Shown piece after piece: positions 1 to 10,644 of a stretch of DNA of 62,260 nucleotides (positions are counted from its first letter, which is position 1; the number at the start of each line of letters is the position of its first letter). The notes under the pieces were generated by a model. That model was not told the DNA's origin. It was given only the letters and a program-made list of their open reading frames with translations, and did not search any database. The DNA is from Neobacillus piezotolerans (GTDB lineage: Bacteria > Bacillota > Bacilli > Bacillales > Cytobacillaceae): the NCBI RefSeq assembly GCF_003362805.1, contig NZ_QNQT01000016.1, forward strand, positions 1 through 62,260. Direction: 5' to 3'. The translations under genes were made by a program, and so were the position numbers.

Positions 1-41
1 AGTTGGGGCCTTGCCCCTGTGAGAGTAGGACGCTGCCGGGC
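1..41 (+). rRNA. rrf: 5S rRNA, 3' end (partial)
   Basis: The first 41 bases match the 3' arm of a Bacillus-type 5S rRNA, including the GTGAGAGTAGGACG segment near the 3' end. The rest of the gene and its operon lie outside the window. A terminator hairpin follows directly. This fits the known Bacillus order, in which a ribosomal RNA operon precedes ctsR. Confidence 0.9.
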
Positions 42-49
42 AAAAATGG

Positions 50-78
50 AAGGCAACCTGAAATGGGTTGCCTTTTTT
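50..78 (+). terminator. rrn operon terminator
   Basis: AGGCAACC (51-58) pairs with GGTTGCCT (66-73) around a 7-base loop, followed by a run of six T. This is a typical intrinsic terminator closing the upstream rRNA operon. Confidence 0.9.
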
Positions 79-416
79 GGTGTGCAAAGACCAATAATTT
101 CATAAGCGACAAAGAATAGGCTAAAACCTAAAACGGTATCGCTCAAATCTTTGTTTGCCTATCGAAAACTCGAATGGAGTGCCAACATCCAACACAACCA
201 ATCCTCCGCTTCCCTCGCTAAATGATCCTTTCCATCCAAGCATAAAAAACCCGCACTCAATACCTTTCGCATGAAATATATTGAAAAATATAAAAACTCT
301 ACTCAGCGCTGTTTAGTTTTCCGAAACTGGGGTAGAAGAAAAAACCCCCTTTGCAAAAGCCTCCCAAAAGGTTTTGCGCTAGCAGTAATTGGAGAAAATA
401 ACAGTGACCAAAAAAA
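79..416. other. Intergenic region, no gene seen
   Basis: This gap of about 340 bases between the rRNA terminator and the ctsR promoter is AT-rich. The only open frame (271-474) lacks a convincing ribosome binding site and any family resemblance, and it runs through the ctsR promoter and operator, so I do not call it. A short hairpin (GCAAAA 353-358 with TTTTGC 372-377) has no T-run and no obvious role. No tRNA was recognised. Confidence 0.6.
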
Positions 417-446
417 TTGCAACTACATAACCGCATCATGTATAAT
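417..446 (+). promoter_or_regulatory. ctsR operon promoter (sigma-A type)
   Basis: TTGCAA at 417-422 and TATAAT at 441-446 are separated by 18 bp. The CtsR operator begins 3 bp downstream of the -10 box, where bound repressor would block initiation. Confidence 0.75.
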
Positions 447-449
447 TAA

Positions 450-466
450 TGTCAAATATAGTCAAA
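450..466 (+). promoter_or_regulatory. CtsR operator
   Basis: The sequence is a direct heptad repeat, TGTCAAA-TAT-AGTCAAA. It fits the known CtsR box (two GTCAAA heptads separated by three bases) with one deviation at the first base. It lies between the -10 box and the ctsR start, which indicates autorepression of the operon by CtsR. Confidence 0.88.
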
Positions 467-485
467 GTCAGTAGGGGGTGGCAAG

Positions 486-947
486 TTGAGAAATATCTCT
501 GACATCATCGAAAATTACTTGAAACAGGTCTTGGAGCTAAGCGATGAGGACCTTGTTGAAATAAGGAGAAGTGAGATAGCTGATAAATTTCAATGCGTCC
601 CTTCCCAAATTAATTATGTAATCAACACAAGGTTTACTATCGAGCGAGGATATTTGGTGGAAAGCAAGCGTGGAGGCGGCGGCTATATACGAATTATGAA
701 GGTCCAGTCAAATGACCACGCCCACTTACTCGACCATGTGCTTTCACTTATACAGGACCAAGTCAGCCAAAGCAAAGCGGAGGGTATCATCGTCCGGTTA
801 ATAGAGGAAAAAGTTATCTCCGAACGAGAAGCAAAAATTATGCTGAGCGTCATTGACAGGTCAATCTTGTTTATTGACCTTCCCTACAGGGATGAATTAA
901 GGGCGCGGATGCTAAAAGCGATGCTGACAACACTGAAATATAAATAG
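486..947 (+). CDS. ctsR: Transcriptional repressor CtsR
   Basis: This is the class III heat-shock repressor, which dimerises and binds tandem heptads upstream of clp genes. The 153-residue product has the family's N-terminal winged helix-turn-helix (roughly residues 25-70, with CVPSQINYV), the glycine-rich wing SKRGGGGYIRI and a C-terminal dimerisation/McsB-responsive domain. The TTG start at 486 is chosen because GGGGGTG at 474-480 is well spaced and the protein begins like known CtsR. It heads ctsR-mcsA-mcsB-clpC, which encodes its own modifier and protease. From the family it is known that McsB and heat inactivate CtsR and ClpCP degrades it. Confidence 0.96.
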   Translation: MRNISDIIENYLKQVLELSDEDLVEIRRSEIADKFQCVPSQINYVINTRFTIERGYLVESKRGGGGYIRIMKVQSNDHAHLLDHVLSLIQDQVSQSKAEGIIVRLIEEKVISEREAKIMLSVIDRSILFIDLPYRDELRARMLKAMLTTLKYK

Positions 948-994
948 AAAAAAGGGCGTATTCGCGCCGCATACACGTTTAAGAAGGTGAGAAG

Positions 995-1543
995 ATGATT
1001 TGCGAAGAATGCAACCAAAGGCCGGCAACGATGCACTTTACAAAAATCCTGAACGGCCAGAAAACTGAATTCCATCTTTGCGAGCATTGTGCACGGGAAA
1101 AGGGCGATTTGTTTATGATGAATGGAGGGGCTGGATTTTCAATTAACAATCTGCTCGCAGGCCTCCTGAATTTCGATAAAGGCTACCAGCAACCAGGCCA
1201 CGAGGCATTTAATAGGGAAGAAGTCATTCAATGTCCTAATTGTGGAATGACTTTTCCCCAGTTTGTCAAAGTTGGCAGGTTTGGATGCGCTCAGTGCTAT
1301 AAGACGTTTTCGGCCCAGCTGCAGCCAATATTAAAGAGGCTCCATGGGGGAAATTGGACCCATAATGGGAAAATACCAGAGCGGGTCGGAGGGACGCTTC
1401 ATCTTCGAAAAAAACTTGAAGAGTCCAAGCGGAAGCTAAAGGAACTCATATCCCTGGAGGAGTTTGAAAAGGCAGCTGAAATCCGGGACGAAATCAGGGC
1501 GCTTGAAAACCTGATGGAAGGCACGGCCGGAGGGGGGAACTAA
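995..1543 (+). CDS. mcsA: McsA, zinc-binding activator of arginine kinase McsB
   Basis: The 182-residue protein has two pairs of CxxC-type motifs (CEEC and CEHC near the N-terminus, CPNC and CAQC around residues 82-104), as expected for the metal-binding McsA that activates McsB. The C-terminal 45 residues form a UVR motif (the [14 protein letters not shown] region), a protein-interaction module shared with UvrB and ClpC. A ribosome binding site AGAAGGTGAG precedes the ATG. The stop lies one base before the mcsB start, so translation is probably coupled. Confidence 0.95.
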   Translation: MICEECNQRPATMHFTKILNGQKTEFHLCEHCAREKGDLFMMNGGAGFSINNLLAGLLNFDKGYQQPGHEAFNREEVIQCPNCGMTFPQFVKVGRFGCAQCYKTFSAQLQPILKRLHGGNWTHNGKIPERVGGTLHLRKKLEESKRKLKELISLEEFEKAAEIRDEIRALENLMEGTAGGGN

Positions 1544-1544
1544 C

Positions 1545-2618
1545 ATGTCTTTTGAGAACTTTTTAAATCACGCAGTAAGCTCCTGGATGAATGAGGAAGG
1601 CCCTGAAGCGGATATTGTTCTCAGTTCAAGGATTAGGCTTGCGCGCAATCTAGAAGAATACAAATTTCCAGCACTTATTACAAATGAAGAAGGGCAGGCC
1701 ATTATTTCGAAACTCAAGGAAATGGTGGAGGGGCCGGGGCTTACAGCTTTCGGCAAACTTGAACTTCTTTCAATGCACGAGCTTCAGCCCCTGCAAAAAA
1801 GGGTTCTAGTCGAAAAGCATTTAATTAGTCCACACCTCGCTGAGGATTCTCCTTTCGGCGCATGCCTGCTTTCCGAGAATGAAGAGATAAGCGTAATGGT
1901 TAATGAGGAGGACCATATCAGGATACAATGCCTCTTCCCCGGCCTCCAGCTAACAAAAGCGCTCGAAGCGGCAAATGTTATTGATGATTGGCTGGAAGGG
2001 AATATAAAATATGCTTTCAATGAGGATCTTGGGTATTTGACCAGCTGCCCCACAAACGTGGGAACCGGCTTGAGGGCATCAGTAATGATGCATCTTCCCG
2101 GGCTTATCTTGACGCAGCAAATAAATGCGATTATTCCCGCTATAAATCAGCTCGGCCTTGTGGTAAGGGGGATTTATGGGGAAGGAAGCGAAGCGCTCGG
2201 CAATATTTTTCAAATATCCAACCAAATTACCCTTGGAAAATCGGAAGAAGATATTGTTGACGACTTGATTAGCGTGGTCGGGCAGCTGATCGCTCAAGAA
2301 AGATCGGCACGCGAGGCCTTGGAAAAGACATCCCGCATACAATTGGAAGACCGGGTATTTAGGTCATTCGGGATCCTTTCGAACAGTAGAATTATTGAAA
2401 CAAAAGAGGCTGCCCGGTGTTTATCGGATGTTAGGCTGGGAATTGATATGGGGTATATAAAAAATATATCCAGGACGATATTGAATGAGCTCATGATTTT
2501 GACGCAGCCGGGATTCCTCCAGCAATATGCGGGCGGTCCATTGAGGCCGGAAGAAAGGGACATACGGCGTGCCGGCCTGATCAGGGAACGGTTAAAGCTG
2601 GAAATCGATAATAGATGA
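1545..2618 (+). CDS. mcsB: Protein arginine kinase McsB
   Basis: McsB phosphorylates arginine residues on CtsR and on misfolded proteins, marking them for ClpCP. The 357-residue product belongs to the ATP:guanido phosphotransferase family. It has SSRIRLARN near residue 27 and the active-site segment [13 protein letters not shown] with the catalytic cysteine at about residue 168. Near the C-terminus RDIRRA fits the RDxxRA phosphoarginine-binding site used for allosteric control. The short N-terminal domain is typical of bacterial McsB rather than eukaryotic creatine or arginine kinases. GGAGGGGGG sits at the end of mcsA, spaced for this ATG. Confidence 0.96.
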   Translation: MSFENFLNHAVSSWMNEEGPEADIVLSSRIRLARNLEEYKFPALITNEEGQAIISKLKEMVEGPGLTAFGKLELLSMHELQPLQKRVLVEKHLISPHLAEDSPFGACLLSENEEISVMVNEEDHIRIQCLFPGLQLTKALEAANVIDDWLEGNIKYAFNEDLGYLTSCPTNVGTGLRASVMMHLPGLILTQQINAIIPAINQLGLVVRGIYGEGSEALGNIFQISNQITLGKSEEDIVDDLISVVGQLIAQERSAREALEKTSRIQLEDRVFRSFGILSNSRIIETKEAARCLSDVRLGIDMGYIKNISRTILNELMILTQPGFLQQYAGGPLRPEERDIRRAGLIRERLKLEIDNR

Positions 2619-2631
2619 GGAGGAAACGACG

Positions 2632-5070
2632 ATGATGTTTGGGCGTTTTACAGAAAGGGCTCAGAAAGTGCTTGCGCTGGCCCAGGAAGAGGCAATCCGC
2701 CTCGGCCACAATAATATTGGAACTGAACATATTTTGCTCGGCCTCGTCCGGGAGGGAGATGGAATTGCTGCAAAGGCCCTTTATGGGCTTGGCCTGGGAG
2801 CGGAAAAGATCCAGAATGAGGTTGAAACGCTTATCGGCAGGGGCCAGGAGGTTCCCCAGACAATTCATTACACTCCAAGGGCGAAAAAGGTAATTGAACT
2901 CTCCATGGATGAAGCCCGTAAACTCGGCCATTCCTACGTTGGCACAGAGCATATCCTGCTCGGCCTCATCCGTGAAGGCGAAGGTGTTGCGGCAAGGGTA
3001 TTAAACAATCTTGGAGTGAGCCTTAACAAAGCGCGGCAACAAGTCCTTCAGCTCCTGGGCAGCAATGAATCCGGGGGTCATCCTGGCAGTACTTCTGTCA
3101 GTGCCAACACACCGACGCTAGACAGCCTGGCAAGGGATTTGACTGTTATTGCGAGGGAAGGCAGCCTTGACCCTGTCATCGGACGCAGCAAGGAAATTCA
3201 GCGTGTAATCGAGGTGCTCAGCCGCAGGACAAAAAACAACCCTGTGTTGATAGGGGAGCCGGGAGTTGGGAAAACCGCGATAGCCGAAGGGCTTGCCCAG
3301 CAAATCGTGAATAATGAGGTACCCGAAATCCTCCGCGATAAGCGTGTCATGACTCTTGATATGGGAACGGTCGTTGCGGGAACAAAATACCGCGGTGAAT
3401 TTGAAGACCGCCTGAAGAAGGTTATGGATGAAATAAGGCAGGCGGGAAATATTATTTTGTTTATCGATGAATTGCATACATTGATTGGCGCGGGTGGCGC
3501 GGAAGGCGCGATTGACGCCTCCAATATCCTGAAGCCATCGCTTGCAAGAGGGGAGCTGCAATGTATCGGTGCAACTACACTTGATGAATATCGGAAATAC
3601 ATTGAAAAAGACGCGGCCCTTGAAAGGCGCTTTCAGCCAATCCGGGTTGATGAGCCAACAGCGGATGAGTCCATCCAGATTCTTCAAGGCTTGCGGGACC
3701 GATACGAAGCCCATCACAGGGTGACAATTACCGATGAGGCGATTGAAGCAGCGGTCAAACTTTCCGATAGGTATATTTCTGACCGGTTCCTACCGGATAA
3801 AGCCATTGACTTAATTGACGAAGCTGGTTCCAAGGTAAGGCTCCGTTCCTATACAACGCCACCTAACTTAAAGGAGCTTGAAGTAAAGCTTGAAGAGGTA
3901 AGAAAAGAAAAAGATGCGGCCGTACAGAGCCAGGAGTTTGAAAAAGCGGCTTCTTTGAGGGATACGGAACAGCGGCTACGCGAACAGCTTGAAGAAACAA
4001 AGAAAAGCTGGAAAGAGCAGCAAGGCAAGGAAAACAGCGAGGTCACAGTTGAAGATATCGCGCATGTTGTTTCCAGCTGGACAGGAATTCCGGTTTCAAA
4101 GCTCGCGGAAACAGAAACCCAAAAGCTTTTGAATCTTGAAGAAATCCTTCATTCCAGGGTAATTGGGCAGGAAGAAGCGGTTAAAGCAGTTTCGAAAGCA
4201 GTCCGCCGCGCGCGTGCCGGATTGAAGGATCCAAAACGTCCGATCGGCTCGTTCATTTTTCTTGGCCCAACAGGGGTGGGAAAGACCGAACTTGCACGGG
4301 CGCTTGCCGAAGCGATGTTTGGCGATGAAGATGCCATGATCCGGATCGATATGTCGGAATACATGGAGAAGCATTCCACCTCAAGGCTGGTTGGTTCTCC
4401 TCCGGGATATGTCGGGTATGAGGAAGGCGGGCAGCTTACAGAAAAGGTTCGCCGTAAACCGTACTCCGTTGTTCTACTGGATGAAATAGAAAAGGCACAT
4501 CCTGATGTCTTCAATATTCTGCTGCAAGTATTGGAGGATGGGCGCCTGACTGATTCCAAAGGACGGACAGTCGACTTTAGGAATACTGTGCTGATCATGA
4601 CATCCAACGTCGGTGCGGAAGCTTTGAAAAGAAACAAATATGTAGGCTTTAATATCCAGGATGGTGAACAGGATTACAAGGATATGAAGGGAAAGGTCAT
4701 GGAAGAGCTGAAAAAAGCATTCCGTCCCGAATTCCTTAACAGGATTGATGAAATTATCGTCTTCCATTCCCTTGAAAGGAAACATCTTCAGGAAATTGTT
4801 ACCCTCCTTTCCGACCAGCTTGTAAAACGGTTGAAAGAGCAAGACATTACACTGGAGTTAACGGATACCGCCAAGGAGAAAATTTCTCAGGAAGGCTATG
4901 ATCCTGAATACGGCGCAAGGCCGCTACGCAGGGCTATCCAGAAGCACATTGAAGACCGCCTTTCGGAAGAGTTGCTAAAAGGTACATTATTGACCGGCCA
5001 GCATGTTATAATTGATGTAGATAATGGCGAGTTCACTGTGAAAACAGCGGCAAAGGATCCTGTAGGGTAA
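2632..5070 (+). CDS. clpC: ATP-dependent Clp protease ATPase subunit ClpC
   Basis: This HSP100/AAA+ unfoldase works with ClpP to degrade CtsR, phosphoarginine-tagged proteins and adaptor-delivered substrates. In 812 residues it carries two N-terminal Clp repeats (about 1-145), the first ATPase domain with Walker A GEPGVGKT near residue 209, a middle domain with a UVR-like segment (about 415-450), and the second ATPase domain with GPTGVGKTE near 545. The tripeptide VGF near residue 671 is the ClpP-docking loop. Length and order are standard. GGAGGAAACG precedes the ATG. The gene ends the CtsR operon and is followed by a strong terminator. Confidence 0.97.
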   Translation: MMFGRFTERAQKVLALAQEEAIRLGHNNIGTEHILLGLVREGDGIAAKALYGLGLGAEKIQNEVETLIGRGQEVPQTIHYTPRAKKVIELSMDEARKLGHSYVGTEHILLGLIREGEGVAARVLNNLGVSLNKARQQVLQLLGSNESGGHPGSTSVSANTPTLDSLARDLTVIAREGSLDPVIGRSKEIQRVIEVLSRRTKNNPVLIGEPGVGKTAIAEGLAQQIVNNEVPEILRDKRVMTLDMGTVVAGTKYRGEFEDRLKKVMDEIRQAGNIILFIDELHTLIGAGGAEGAIDASNILKPSLARGELQCIGATTLDEYRKYIEKDAALERRFQPIRVDEPTADESIQILQGLRDRYEAHHRVTITDEAIEAAVKLSDRYISDRFLPDKAIDLIDEAGSKVRLRSYTTPPNLKELEVKLEEVRKEKDAAVQSQEFEKAASLRDTEQRLREQLEETKKSWKEQQGKENSEVTVEDIAHVVSSWTGIPVSKLAETETQKLLNLEEILHSRVIGQEEAVKAVSKAVRRARAGLKDPKRPIGSFIFLGPTGVGKTELARALAEAMFGDEDAMIRIDMSEYMEKHSTSRLVGSPPGYVGYEEGGQLTEKVRRKPYSVVLLDEIEKAHPDVFNILLQVLEDGRLTDSKGRTVDFRNTVLIMTSNVGAEALKRNKYVGFNIQDGEQDYKDMKGKVMEELKKAFRPEFLNRIDEIIVFHSLERKHLQEIVTLLSDQLVKRLKEQDITLELTDTAKEKISQEGYDPEYGARPLRRAIQKHIEDRLSEELLKGTLLTGQHVIIDVDNGEFTVKTAAKDPVG

Positions 5071-5094
5071 ATCTGCCGCAGTTAGGATAGCATC

Positions 5095-5145
5095 AATCAA
5101 GGAGGTTCACGCTTATTTATCTGGCGGTACCTCCTTGATTTTTTT
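5095..5145 (+). terminator. Terminator after clpC
   Basis: A perfect 12-bp stem (AATCAAGGAGGT 5095-5106 with ACCTCCTTGATT 5129-5140) encloses a 22-base loop and runs into seven T (5139-5145). It should end the ctsR operon before radA. The stem arm contains a GGAGG core, but no start codon follows it. Confidence 0.88.
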
Positions 5146-5198
5146 CCGGATTGGGGTGCCTTGTGTAAAAATAGTAAAAGCGATGGAGAGGGCAAGCG

Positions 5199-6578
5199 AT
5201 GGCAAAGCGTAAAACGAAATTTATGTGCACGAATTGCGGATACGAGTCGCCCAAATGGATGGGAAAATGCCCTGGCTGCGGGGAATGGAACAAGATGGTG
5301 GAAGAGGTTGAACCCGCTTCGTCGGGAAGGAGGGGCGCTTTCGCCCACTCCGAAGGTTCCGCGGTCTCTTCTAAGGCGATGCCGATTACAGCGGTTGAAA
5401 CAATTAGTGAGCCAAGGATTTATACCGACATGGCTGAATTGAACAGGGTGCTTGGAGGCGGGGTTGTCAAAGGGTCGCTCGTATTGATTGGCGGAGACCC
5501 TGGGATCGGTAAATCGACCCTTCTCCTACAAGTATCATCCCAACTGTCGAATAAAGGGCATAAAGTTCTGTATATATCAGGGGAAGAGTCGCTTCGGCAG
5601 ACAAAACTGCGGGCGGAGAGGCTGGGAGTTGCTTCGGACAATCTTCTGGTGTACTCTGAAACCAACCTTGAAGAAATCAGCAGAACAATTGAACAAACCG
5701 CTCCTGAATTTGTAATCGTCGATTCAATCCAGACCGTTTTTCACCCTGAGGTCACTTCGGCGCCCGGCAGCGTTTCGCAGGTGCGCGAGTGTACAGCGGA
5801 GCTGATGAGGATCGGAAAAACCAAGGGGGTAGCCATATTCATTGTCGGCCATGTCACAAAGGAAGGCAATATCGCGGGGCCGCGTTTGCTGGAGCATATG
5901 GTGGATACCGTCCTTTATTTCGAAGGCGAACGGCATCATACGTACAGGATTCTCAGGGCTGTTAAAAACCGGTTCGGATCGACAAATGAAATGGGTATTT
6001 TTGAAATGAAGGAAGCGGGCCTGGAGGAAGTCGAGAACCCGTCAGAAATTTTCCTTGAGGAGCGTTCGCGTGGCGCTGCAGGGTCCACGGTGGTGGCATC
6101 AATGGAAGGGACAAGGCCGGTGCTCGTTGAAATACAGGCGCTTATCTCACCGACAAGCTTTGGGAACCCCAGAAGGATGGCCACGGGGATTGACCATAAC
6201 AGGGTTCCGCTTTTAATGGCTGTCCTGGAAAAACGAGTGGGCATGCTCCTCCAAAACCAGGATGCCTATTTAAAGGTGGCCGGAGGAGTCAAATTGGATG
6301 AACCGGCGATAGACCTTGCTGTTGCGGTCAGCATTGCATCCAGTTTTCGCGATAAACCGACAAGGCCGACCGATTGTATTATAGGCGAAGTTGGGCTGAC
6401 CGGAGAGGTAAGGCGAGTATCAAGGATTGAGCAGCGGGTCCAGGAAGCGGCCAAGCTTGGTTTTGAGCGGGTCATCCTGCCGGCAAACAACCTGGGGGGC
6501 TGGACAGGCCCTAGAGGATTGGAGCTAATAGGAGTATCCACTGTCAGTGAAGCGCTCAGGGCAGCGCTTGGGGAATAG
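5199..6578 (+). CDS. radA: DNA repair protein RadA (Sms)
   Basis: RadA is a hexameric branch-migration helicase acting in recombination and repair. The 459-residue protein starts with a zinc finger (CxxC at 10-13 and 24-27). A RecA-like ATPase follows, with Walker [10 protein letters not shown] near residue 97 and the family-specific KNRFG motif near residue 256, then a Lon-protease-like C-terminal domain. GGAGAGG is well placed before the ATG. In B. subtilis the next gene is disA, whose product interacts with RadA; here radA is followed after 137 bp by yacL. Confidence 0.96.
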   Translation: MAKRKTKFMCTNCGYESPKWMGKCPGCGEWNKMVEEVEPASSGRRGAFAHSEGSAVSSKAMPITAVETISEPRIYTDMAELNRVLGGGVVKGSLVLIGGDPGIGKSTLLLQVSSQLSNKGHKVLYISGEESLRQTKLRAERLGVASDNLLVYSETNLEEISRTIEQTAPEFVIVDSIQTVFHPEVTSAPGSVSQVRECTAELMRIGKTKGVAIFIVGHVTKEGNIAGPRLLEHMVDTVLYFEGERHHTYRILRAVKNRFGSTNEMGIFEMKEAGLEEVENPSEIFLEERSRGAAGSTVVASMEGTRPVLVEIQALISPTSFGNPRRMATGIDHNRVPLLMAVLEKRVGMLLQNQDAYLKVAGGVKLDEPAIDLAVAVSIASSFRDKPTRPTDCIIGEVGLTGEVRRVSRIEQRVQEAAKLGFERVILPANNLGGWTGPRGLELIGVSTVSEALRAALGE

Positions 6579-6715
6579 TATGAGATGACTTGTTTTAAGG
6601 GCCGGCGCCTCAAGGCGGTCATGCTCGGAAAAAAGCTTTTTCCTGGAAATTTGTCGTGGCAATTGAGGTTTCATTTCCGGGTTTTTGTTTATAATGATTA
6701 AAAGGAGGTGAGGGA

Positions 6716-7798
6716 ATGTTAAAACGAATCGTTCAGGCGTGTTTTCTTATTACCGGAGGAACGCTTGGGATCTTTTTAATTCCGCCATTATTGAATATTA
6801 TAGGGGCTGACGGAATATCATTTTTGAACAATTCCTATATGGCAGCCATCCTAGGTGCACTTATTTTTTATTTTCTTACTTTTTGGGCAGTTGAGTATGT
6901 AATAGATTTTGTTAAATGGGTTGAAGATACCCTTGTTAGGGTTCCTGTTACGGATGTTCTTTTTGGCAGCCTGGGACTTACTTTTGGCCTGATTGTCGCA
7001 TTCCTGGTCGGCTTTGCCCTGAATGCGATTGAAGTCCCGGTGCTCAATACAGTCGCACCGATTCTTCTTACCCTTCTTTTTGGGTATCTCGGTTTCCAGG
7101 TCGGCTTCAAAAAACGTGATGAAATGATGAATCTTTTCACGAGCAAGAAGAAAAAGGCCGCGGAAGAGGACCAGGAGAAGGCAGCTGCCCATTCTCTTAA
7201 AATATTGGATACTAGTGTCATCATTGACGGGCGCATCGCGGATATTTGCCAGACGGGCTTCCTGGAAGGAACAATTGTCATTCCCCGATTTGTCCTCGAA
7301 GAACTCCAGCATATCGCCGATTCATCGGATGTACTGAAGCGCAACAGGGGGCGGCGCGGCCTGGATATCTTAAACCGCATCCAAAAGGAAATTTCCATTA
7401 ATGTGGAAATAAGCGAAGCCGATTTCGATGATATTCAGGAAGTCGACAGCAAGCTTGTGAAACTCGCAAAGGAAACAGGCGGGATTTTGGTTACAAATGA
7501 TTTTAACCTGAATAAGGTGAGCGAGTTCCAGAACGTCTCGGTCCTTAATATCAATGACCTTGCCAATGCGGTCAAGCCGGTTGTCCTTCCGGGCGAAGAA
7601 CTTAGCGTCCAGGTCATAAAGGATGGCAAGGAGCACCACCAGGGTGTCGCATATCTGGATGATGGCACGATGATTGTCGTCGAGGAAGGCCGTGAATATA
7701 TCGGCAAGAGAATCGATGTCATGGTCACAAGTGTCCTTCAGACATCCGCAGGGCGGATGATTTTCGCAAAGCCAAAGCTTTATGAGAAAGCATTGTAA
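6716..7798 (+). CDS. yacL: PIN/TRAM domain integral membrane protein (YacL)
   Basis: The 360-residue protein begins with four hydrophobic segments (about residues 7-27, 42-62, 78-102 and 105-126). A charged linker leads to a PIN domain beginning near residue 162 ([11 protein letters not shown], with conserved acidic residues for a metal-dependent nuclease) and a TRAM domain in the last 70 residues. The architecture suggests membrane-anchored RNA binding or cleavage; the substrate is unknown to me. AAAGGAGGTGAGGG is a strong ribosome binding site. A TATAAT at 6690-6695 could belong to a promoter, but I see no good -35. Confidence 0.9.
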   Translation: MLKRIVQACFLITGGTLGIFLIPPLLNIIGADGISFLNNSYMAAILGALIFYFLTFWAVEYVIDFVKWVEDTLVRVPVTDVLFGSLGLTFGLIVAFLVGFALNAIEVPVLNTVAPILLTLLFGYLGFQVGFKKRDEMMNLFTSKKKKAAEEDQEKAAAHSLKILDTSVIIDGRIADICQTGFLEGTIVIPRFVLEELQHIADSSDVLKRNRGRRGLDILNRIQKEISINVEISEADFDDIQEVDSKLVKLAKETGGILVTNDFNLNKVSEFQNVSVLNINDLANAVKPVVLPGEELSVQVIKDGKEHHQGVAYLDDGTMIVVEEGREYIGKRIDVMVTSVLQTSAGRMIFAKPKLYEKAL

Positions 7799-7849
7799 AT
7801 CCGTGGCCCATATCGGCATTGGAGTACTATAATAACTGGGGTTTTTCAT

Positions 7850-8542
7850 ATGAAGTATACAGTGATCCTTCCGGCGGCGGGCCGGGGGAAACGGATGGGG
7901 GCTGGGATCAATAAGCTTTTGCTTGAACTCGACGGCGTTCCCGTCCTTATCCATACGCTTTTGGTATTTGAAAATGATGAAAATTGCAAGGCCATGATCC
8001 TGGCGGTTAATCCGGACGAGCGGGATGAGATGGAAGGCCTTCTGAATCGGTATAAAATCAAAAAGCCGGTCAAGTTTGCCCTGGGAGGGGCGGAACGCCA
8101 GCAAAGCGTCTTCAACGGCTTAAAGGAGGCGGGCGGCGAGGGCCTTGTCCTTGTCCATGATGCTGCCCGACCGTTCATTACAAAAAGCCTTATCGGCAGG
8201 CTGGCGGAAGCGGCGGAACGGGATGGAGCCGCCATTTTGGCGGTACCGGTAAAGGATACAGTAAAAAAGGCAATAGGAAATCATGTCGCGGAAACAATTG
8301 AACGTTCCAGCTTGTGGGCGGTCCAAACCCCACAAGCTTTTCGTATTTCGGTGCTGCTTGAAGCGCACGAAAGGGCAGGGCAGGATAGTTTCCTCGGGAC
8401 GGACGATGCGAGCCTTGTGGAACGGCTGCCGCATCCGGTAGCAATCGTTCAAGGCGATTACAATAATATAAAGCTGACAACGAGGGAAGACCTTGTTTTT
8501 GCCGAGGCGATTTTAAGGCAGCGCGACCGCCAGAACATATAA
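7850..8542 (+). CDS. ispD: 2-C-methyl-D-erythritol 4-phosphate cytidylyltransferase
   Basis: IspD joins CTP to methylerythritol phosphate, giving CDP-ME in the MEP route to isoprenoids. The 230-residue product has the nucleotidyltransferase P-loop-like AAGRGKRMG at residues 7-15, VHDAARPF in the middle, and a TDDASLVE segment near residue 184 typical of the family. The ATG follows a weak GGGG site. ispF, a later enzyme in the same pathway, follows after 46 bp, so the pair is probably co-transcribed. Confidence 0.95.
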   Translation: MKYTVILPAAGRGKRMGAGINKLLLELDGVPVLIHTLLVFENDENCKAMILAVNPDERDEMEGLLNRYKIKKPVKFALGGAERQQSVFNGLKEAGGEGLVLVHDAARPFITKSLIGRLAEAAERDGAAILAVPVKDTVKKAIGNHVAETIERSSLWAVQTPQAFRISVLLEAHERAGQDSFLGTDDASLVERLPHPVAIVQGDYNNIKLTTREDLVFAEAILRQRDRQNI

Positions 8543-8588
8543 AAGGTATTGTGCAAAACTAGTATTTAACTTTAAAGGAGATACGGAT

Positions 8589-9071
8589 ATGTTTCGGATT
8601 GGACAGGGATTTGATGTGCATCAGCTGGTGGAAGGCCGCCCGCTCATTATTGGTGGGATAATTATCCCTTATGAAAAAGGGCTTTTGGGCCATTCGGATG
8701 CGGATGTTCTTTTGCATACCGTGGCGGATGCCTGCCTGGGGGCAATCGGTGAAGGGGATATCGGAAGGCATTTCCCGGATACGGACGAGGCGTTCAAGGA
8801 TGCCGATTCCGCGAAATTGCTCGAGCAGGTATGGAAGATGGTTAAAGAACAAGGATATGAACTATGCAATGCCGATTGCACCATTATTGCGCAAAAGCCG
8901 AAAATGGCTCCCTATGTAGGGGAGATGAAGAAAAGGATCGCGGATTTGCTGGAAGCAGATCCGAGCCGAATCAATGTAAAAGCCACGACGACCGAGAAAC
9001 TTGGATTTACTGGACGGGGTGAAGGGATTGCCTCCCAGGTGGCAGTTCTGCTGCAAAAAAGGAACGGTTAA
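8589..9071 (+). CDS. ispF: 2-C-methyl-D-erythritol 2,4-cyclodiphosphate synthase
   Basis: IspF cyclises CDP-ME 2-phosphate to ME-cPP with loss of CMP. The 160-residue protein has the metal-binding DVH at residues 9-11 of the segment [18 protein letters not shown] around residue 35, and [13 protein letters not shown] near the C-terminus. Its length matches the trimeric family. AAAGGAGATACGG precedes the ATG. It lies between ispD and gltX as in other Bacillaceae. Confidence 0.96.
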   Translation: MFRIGQGFDVHQLVEGRPLIIGGIIIPYEKGLLGHSDADVLLHTVADACLGAIGEGDIGRHFPDTDEAFKDADSAKLLEQVWKMVKEQGYELCNADCTIIAQKPKMAPYVGEMKKRIADLLEADPSRINVKATTTEKLGFTGRGEGIASQVAVLLQKRNG

Positions 9072-9155
9072 GGGCCCTCTGGTCTTCCTGCATTTGATTC
9101 ACAGTGGTAAAATGGAGCATGAAGTAAAATCAGCAGCACGTTTAGGAGGATTTTT

Positions 9156-10613
9156 ATGTCAAATACAGTTCGAGTGCGGTATGCGCCAAGCCCGACAGGA
9201 CATTTACATATTGGAAACGCCCGTACAGCTTTATTCAATTACTTGTTTGCGCGCAGCCAGGGCGGCAAGTTTATTATCCGAATCGAGGATACGGACAAGA
9301 AGCGCAATATTGAGGGCGGAGAAGAAAGCCAGCTGAAATATTTAAAGTGGCTGGGGATGGATTGGGATGAAAGCGTCGATAAAGATGGCGGCTTCGGCCC
9401 TTACAGGCAGTCCGAGCGGAATGATATTTACCGGGAATATTACACAAAGCTTATTGAGGAAGGCCATGCTTACAAATGCTACTGCACCGAGGAAGAACTT
9501 GAAGCCGAGCGCGAGGAACAGTCAGCCCGCGGCGAAACGCCACATTATACAGGCAAGTGCAGGAATCTGACGGATGAAGAGCGGAATCGCCTTGAAGGCG
9601 AAGGAAGGCAGCCGAGCATTCGCCTCAAAGTTCCTGCCGGAAAAACGTATACCTTCAATGACATTGTAAAGGGTGAAGTATCCTTTGAATCTGAGGGTAT
9701 GGGCGATTGGGTCATGATTAAAAAAGACGGTACGCCGACTTACAATTTCGCGGTTGCGATCGATGACCATCTGATGGAAATCACCCACGTCCTTCGCGGT
9801 GATGACCATATTTCAAACACGCCGAAGCAGCTCATGGTTTATGAAGCACTTGGCTGGGAAGCTCCGATCTTTGGACATATGACGCTTATTGTCAATGAAA
9901 GCCGCAAGAAATTGAGCAAGCGGGATGAATCGATTATTCAATTTATTGAACAATACGAGGAGTTAGGCTATTTGCCGGAAGCGCTGTTCAACTTTATCGG
10001 CCTGCTTGGATGGTCGCCGGCAGGAGAAGAAGAAATATTTTCAAAAGAAGAATTCATAGAGATATTTGATCCCGCGAGGCTTTCGAAATCTCCGGCCCTT
10101 TTCGATAAGCAAAAGCTTGCCTGGATGAACAACCAGTATATGAAAAAAGCCGATTTGGACAGGCTTGTGGCCATTTCCTTGCCTCATCTTGTCAAGGCGG
10201 GGCTGGTCGAACCGGAATTAAACGGGCAGGATAAAGAGTGGGTTGTCAGCCTTATCGCCCTTTTCCAGGAAAAAATGAGCTATGGCGCTGAAATTGTCGA
10301 AATGTCGGATATTTTCTTCCGTGATGATATCAATCCGGATCAGGAGGCAAAAGAGGTCCTTGCTGAGGAGCAGGTGCCGGAAGTGATGAAAGCCTTCCTT
10401 GATGAAATTGGCAAACTTGACGAATTTAAGGCGGAAGGCATCCAGGCTGCGATGAAAGCCGTGCAGAAATCGACCGGCCATAAAGGAAAGAAGCTTTTCA
10501 TGCCTATCCGCGCGGCTGTTACGGGCCAGACACATGGACCGGACTTGCCGAAAACAATTGAATTACTGGGCAGGGAAAAAATTCAAAAGAGATTGAACGA
10601 TTTAATTAGTTAA
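9156..10613 (+). CDS. gltX: Glutamyl-tRNA synthetase
   Basis: This class I synthetase charges tRNA-Glu and, in Bacillus-type organisms, also tRNA-Gln, which an amidotransferase then corrects. The 485-residue product carries the HIGH signature in [12 protein letters not shown] near residue 10 and KLSKR near residue 252. AGGAGG lies upstream of the ATG. The stop overlaps the -35 box of the cysE T-box promoter, so gltX and cysES have separate starts but may also share read-through transcripts. Confidence 0.97.
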   Translation: MSNTVRVRYAPSPTGHLHIGNARTALFNYLFARSQGGKFIIRIEDTDKKRNIEGGEESQLKYLKWLGMDWDESVDKDGGFGPYRQSERNDIYREYYTKLIEEGHAYKCYCTEEELEAEREEQSARGETPHYTGKCRNLTDEERNRLEGEGRQPSIRLKVPAGKTYTFNDIVKGEVSFESEGMGDWVMIKKDGTPTYNFAVAIDDHLMEITHVLRGDDHISNTPKQLMVYEALGWEAPIFGHMTLIVNESRKKLSKRDESIIQFIEQYEELGYLPEALFNFIGLLGWSPAGEEEIFSKEEFIEIFDPARLSKSPALFDKQKLAWMNNQYMKKADLDRLVAISLPHLVKAGLVEPELNGQDKEWVVSLIALFQEKMSYGAEIVEMSDIFFRDDINPDQEAKEVLAEEQVPEVMKAFLDEIGKLDEFKAEGIQAAMKAVQKSTGHKGKKLFMPIRAAVTGQTHGPDLPKTIELLGREKIQKRLNDLIS

Positions 10614-10638
10614 CAATTGGTCTAAAATGGTATATAGT
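10610..10638 (+). promoter_or_regulatory. cysE-cysS promoter
   Basis: TTAACA at 10610-10615 and TATAGT at 10633-10638 are 17 bp apart. The -35 overlaps the gltX stop. Transcription would begin just before the T-box leader. Confidence 0.6.
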
Positions 10639-10644
10639 ATGAGT

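Noticed and set aside
271-474. Open frame of 67 codons before ctsR
   Set aside because: No ribosome site, no family resemblance, and it runs through the ctsR promoter and operator.
3118-3717. Long minus-strand open frame inside clpC
   Set aside because: It is antisense to a conserved ATPase domain and has no ribosome site; it is an effect of codon bias.
6579-6715. Remnant of disA
   Set aside because: Neither strand shows a fragment that I can match to the DisA N-terminal domain or its DGA/RHR motifs.
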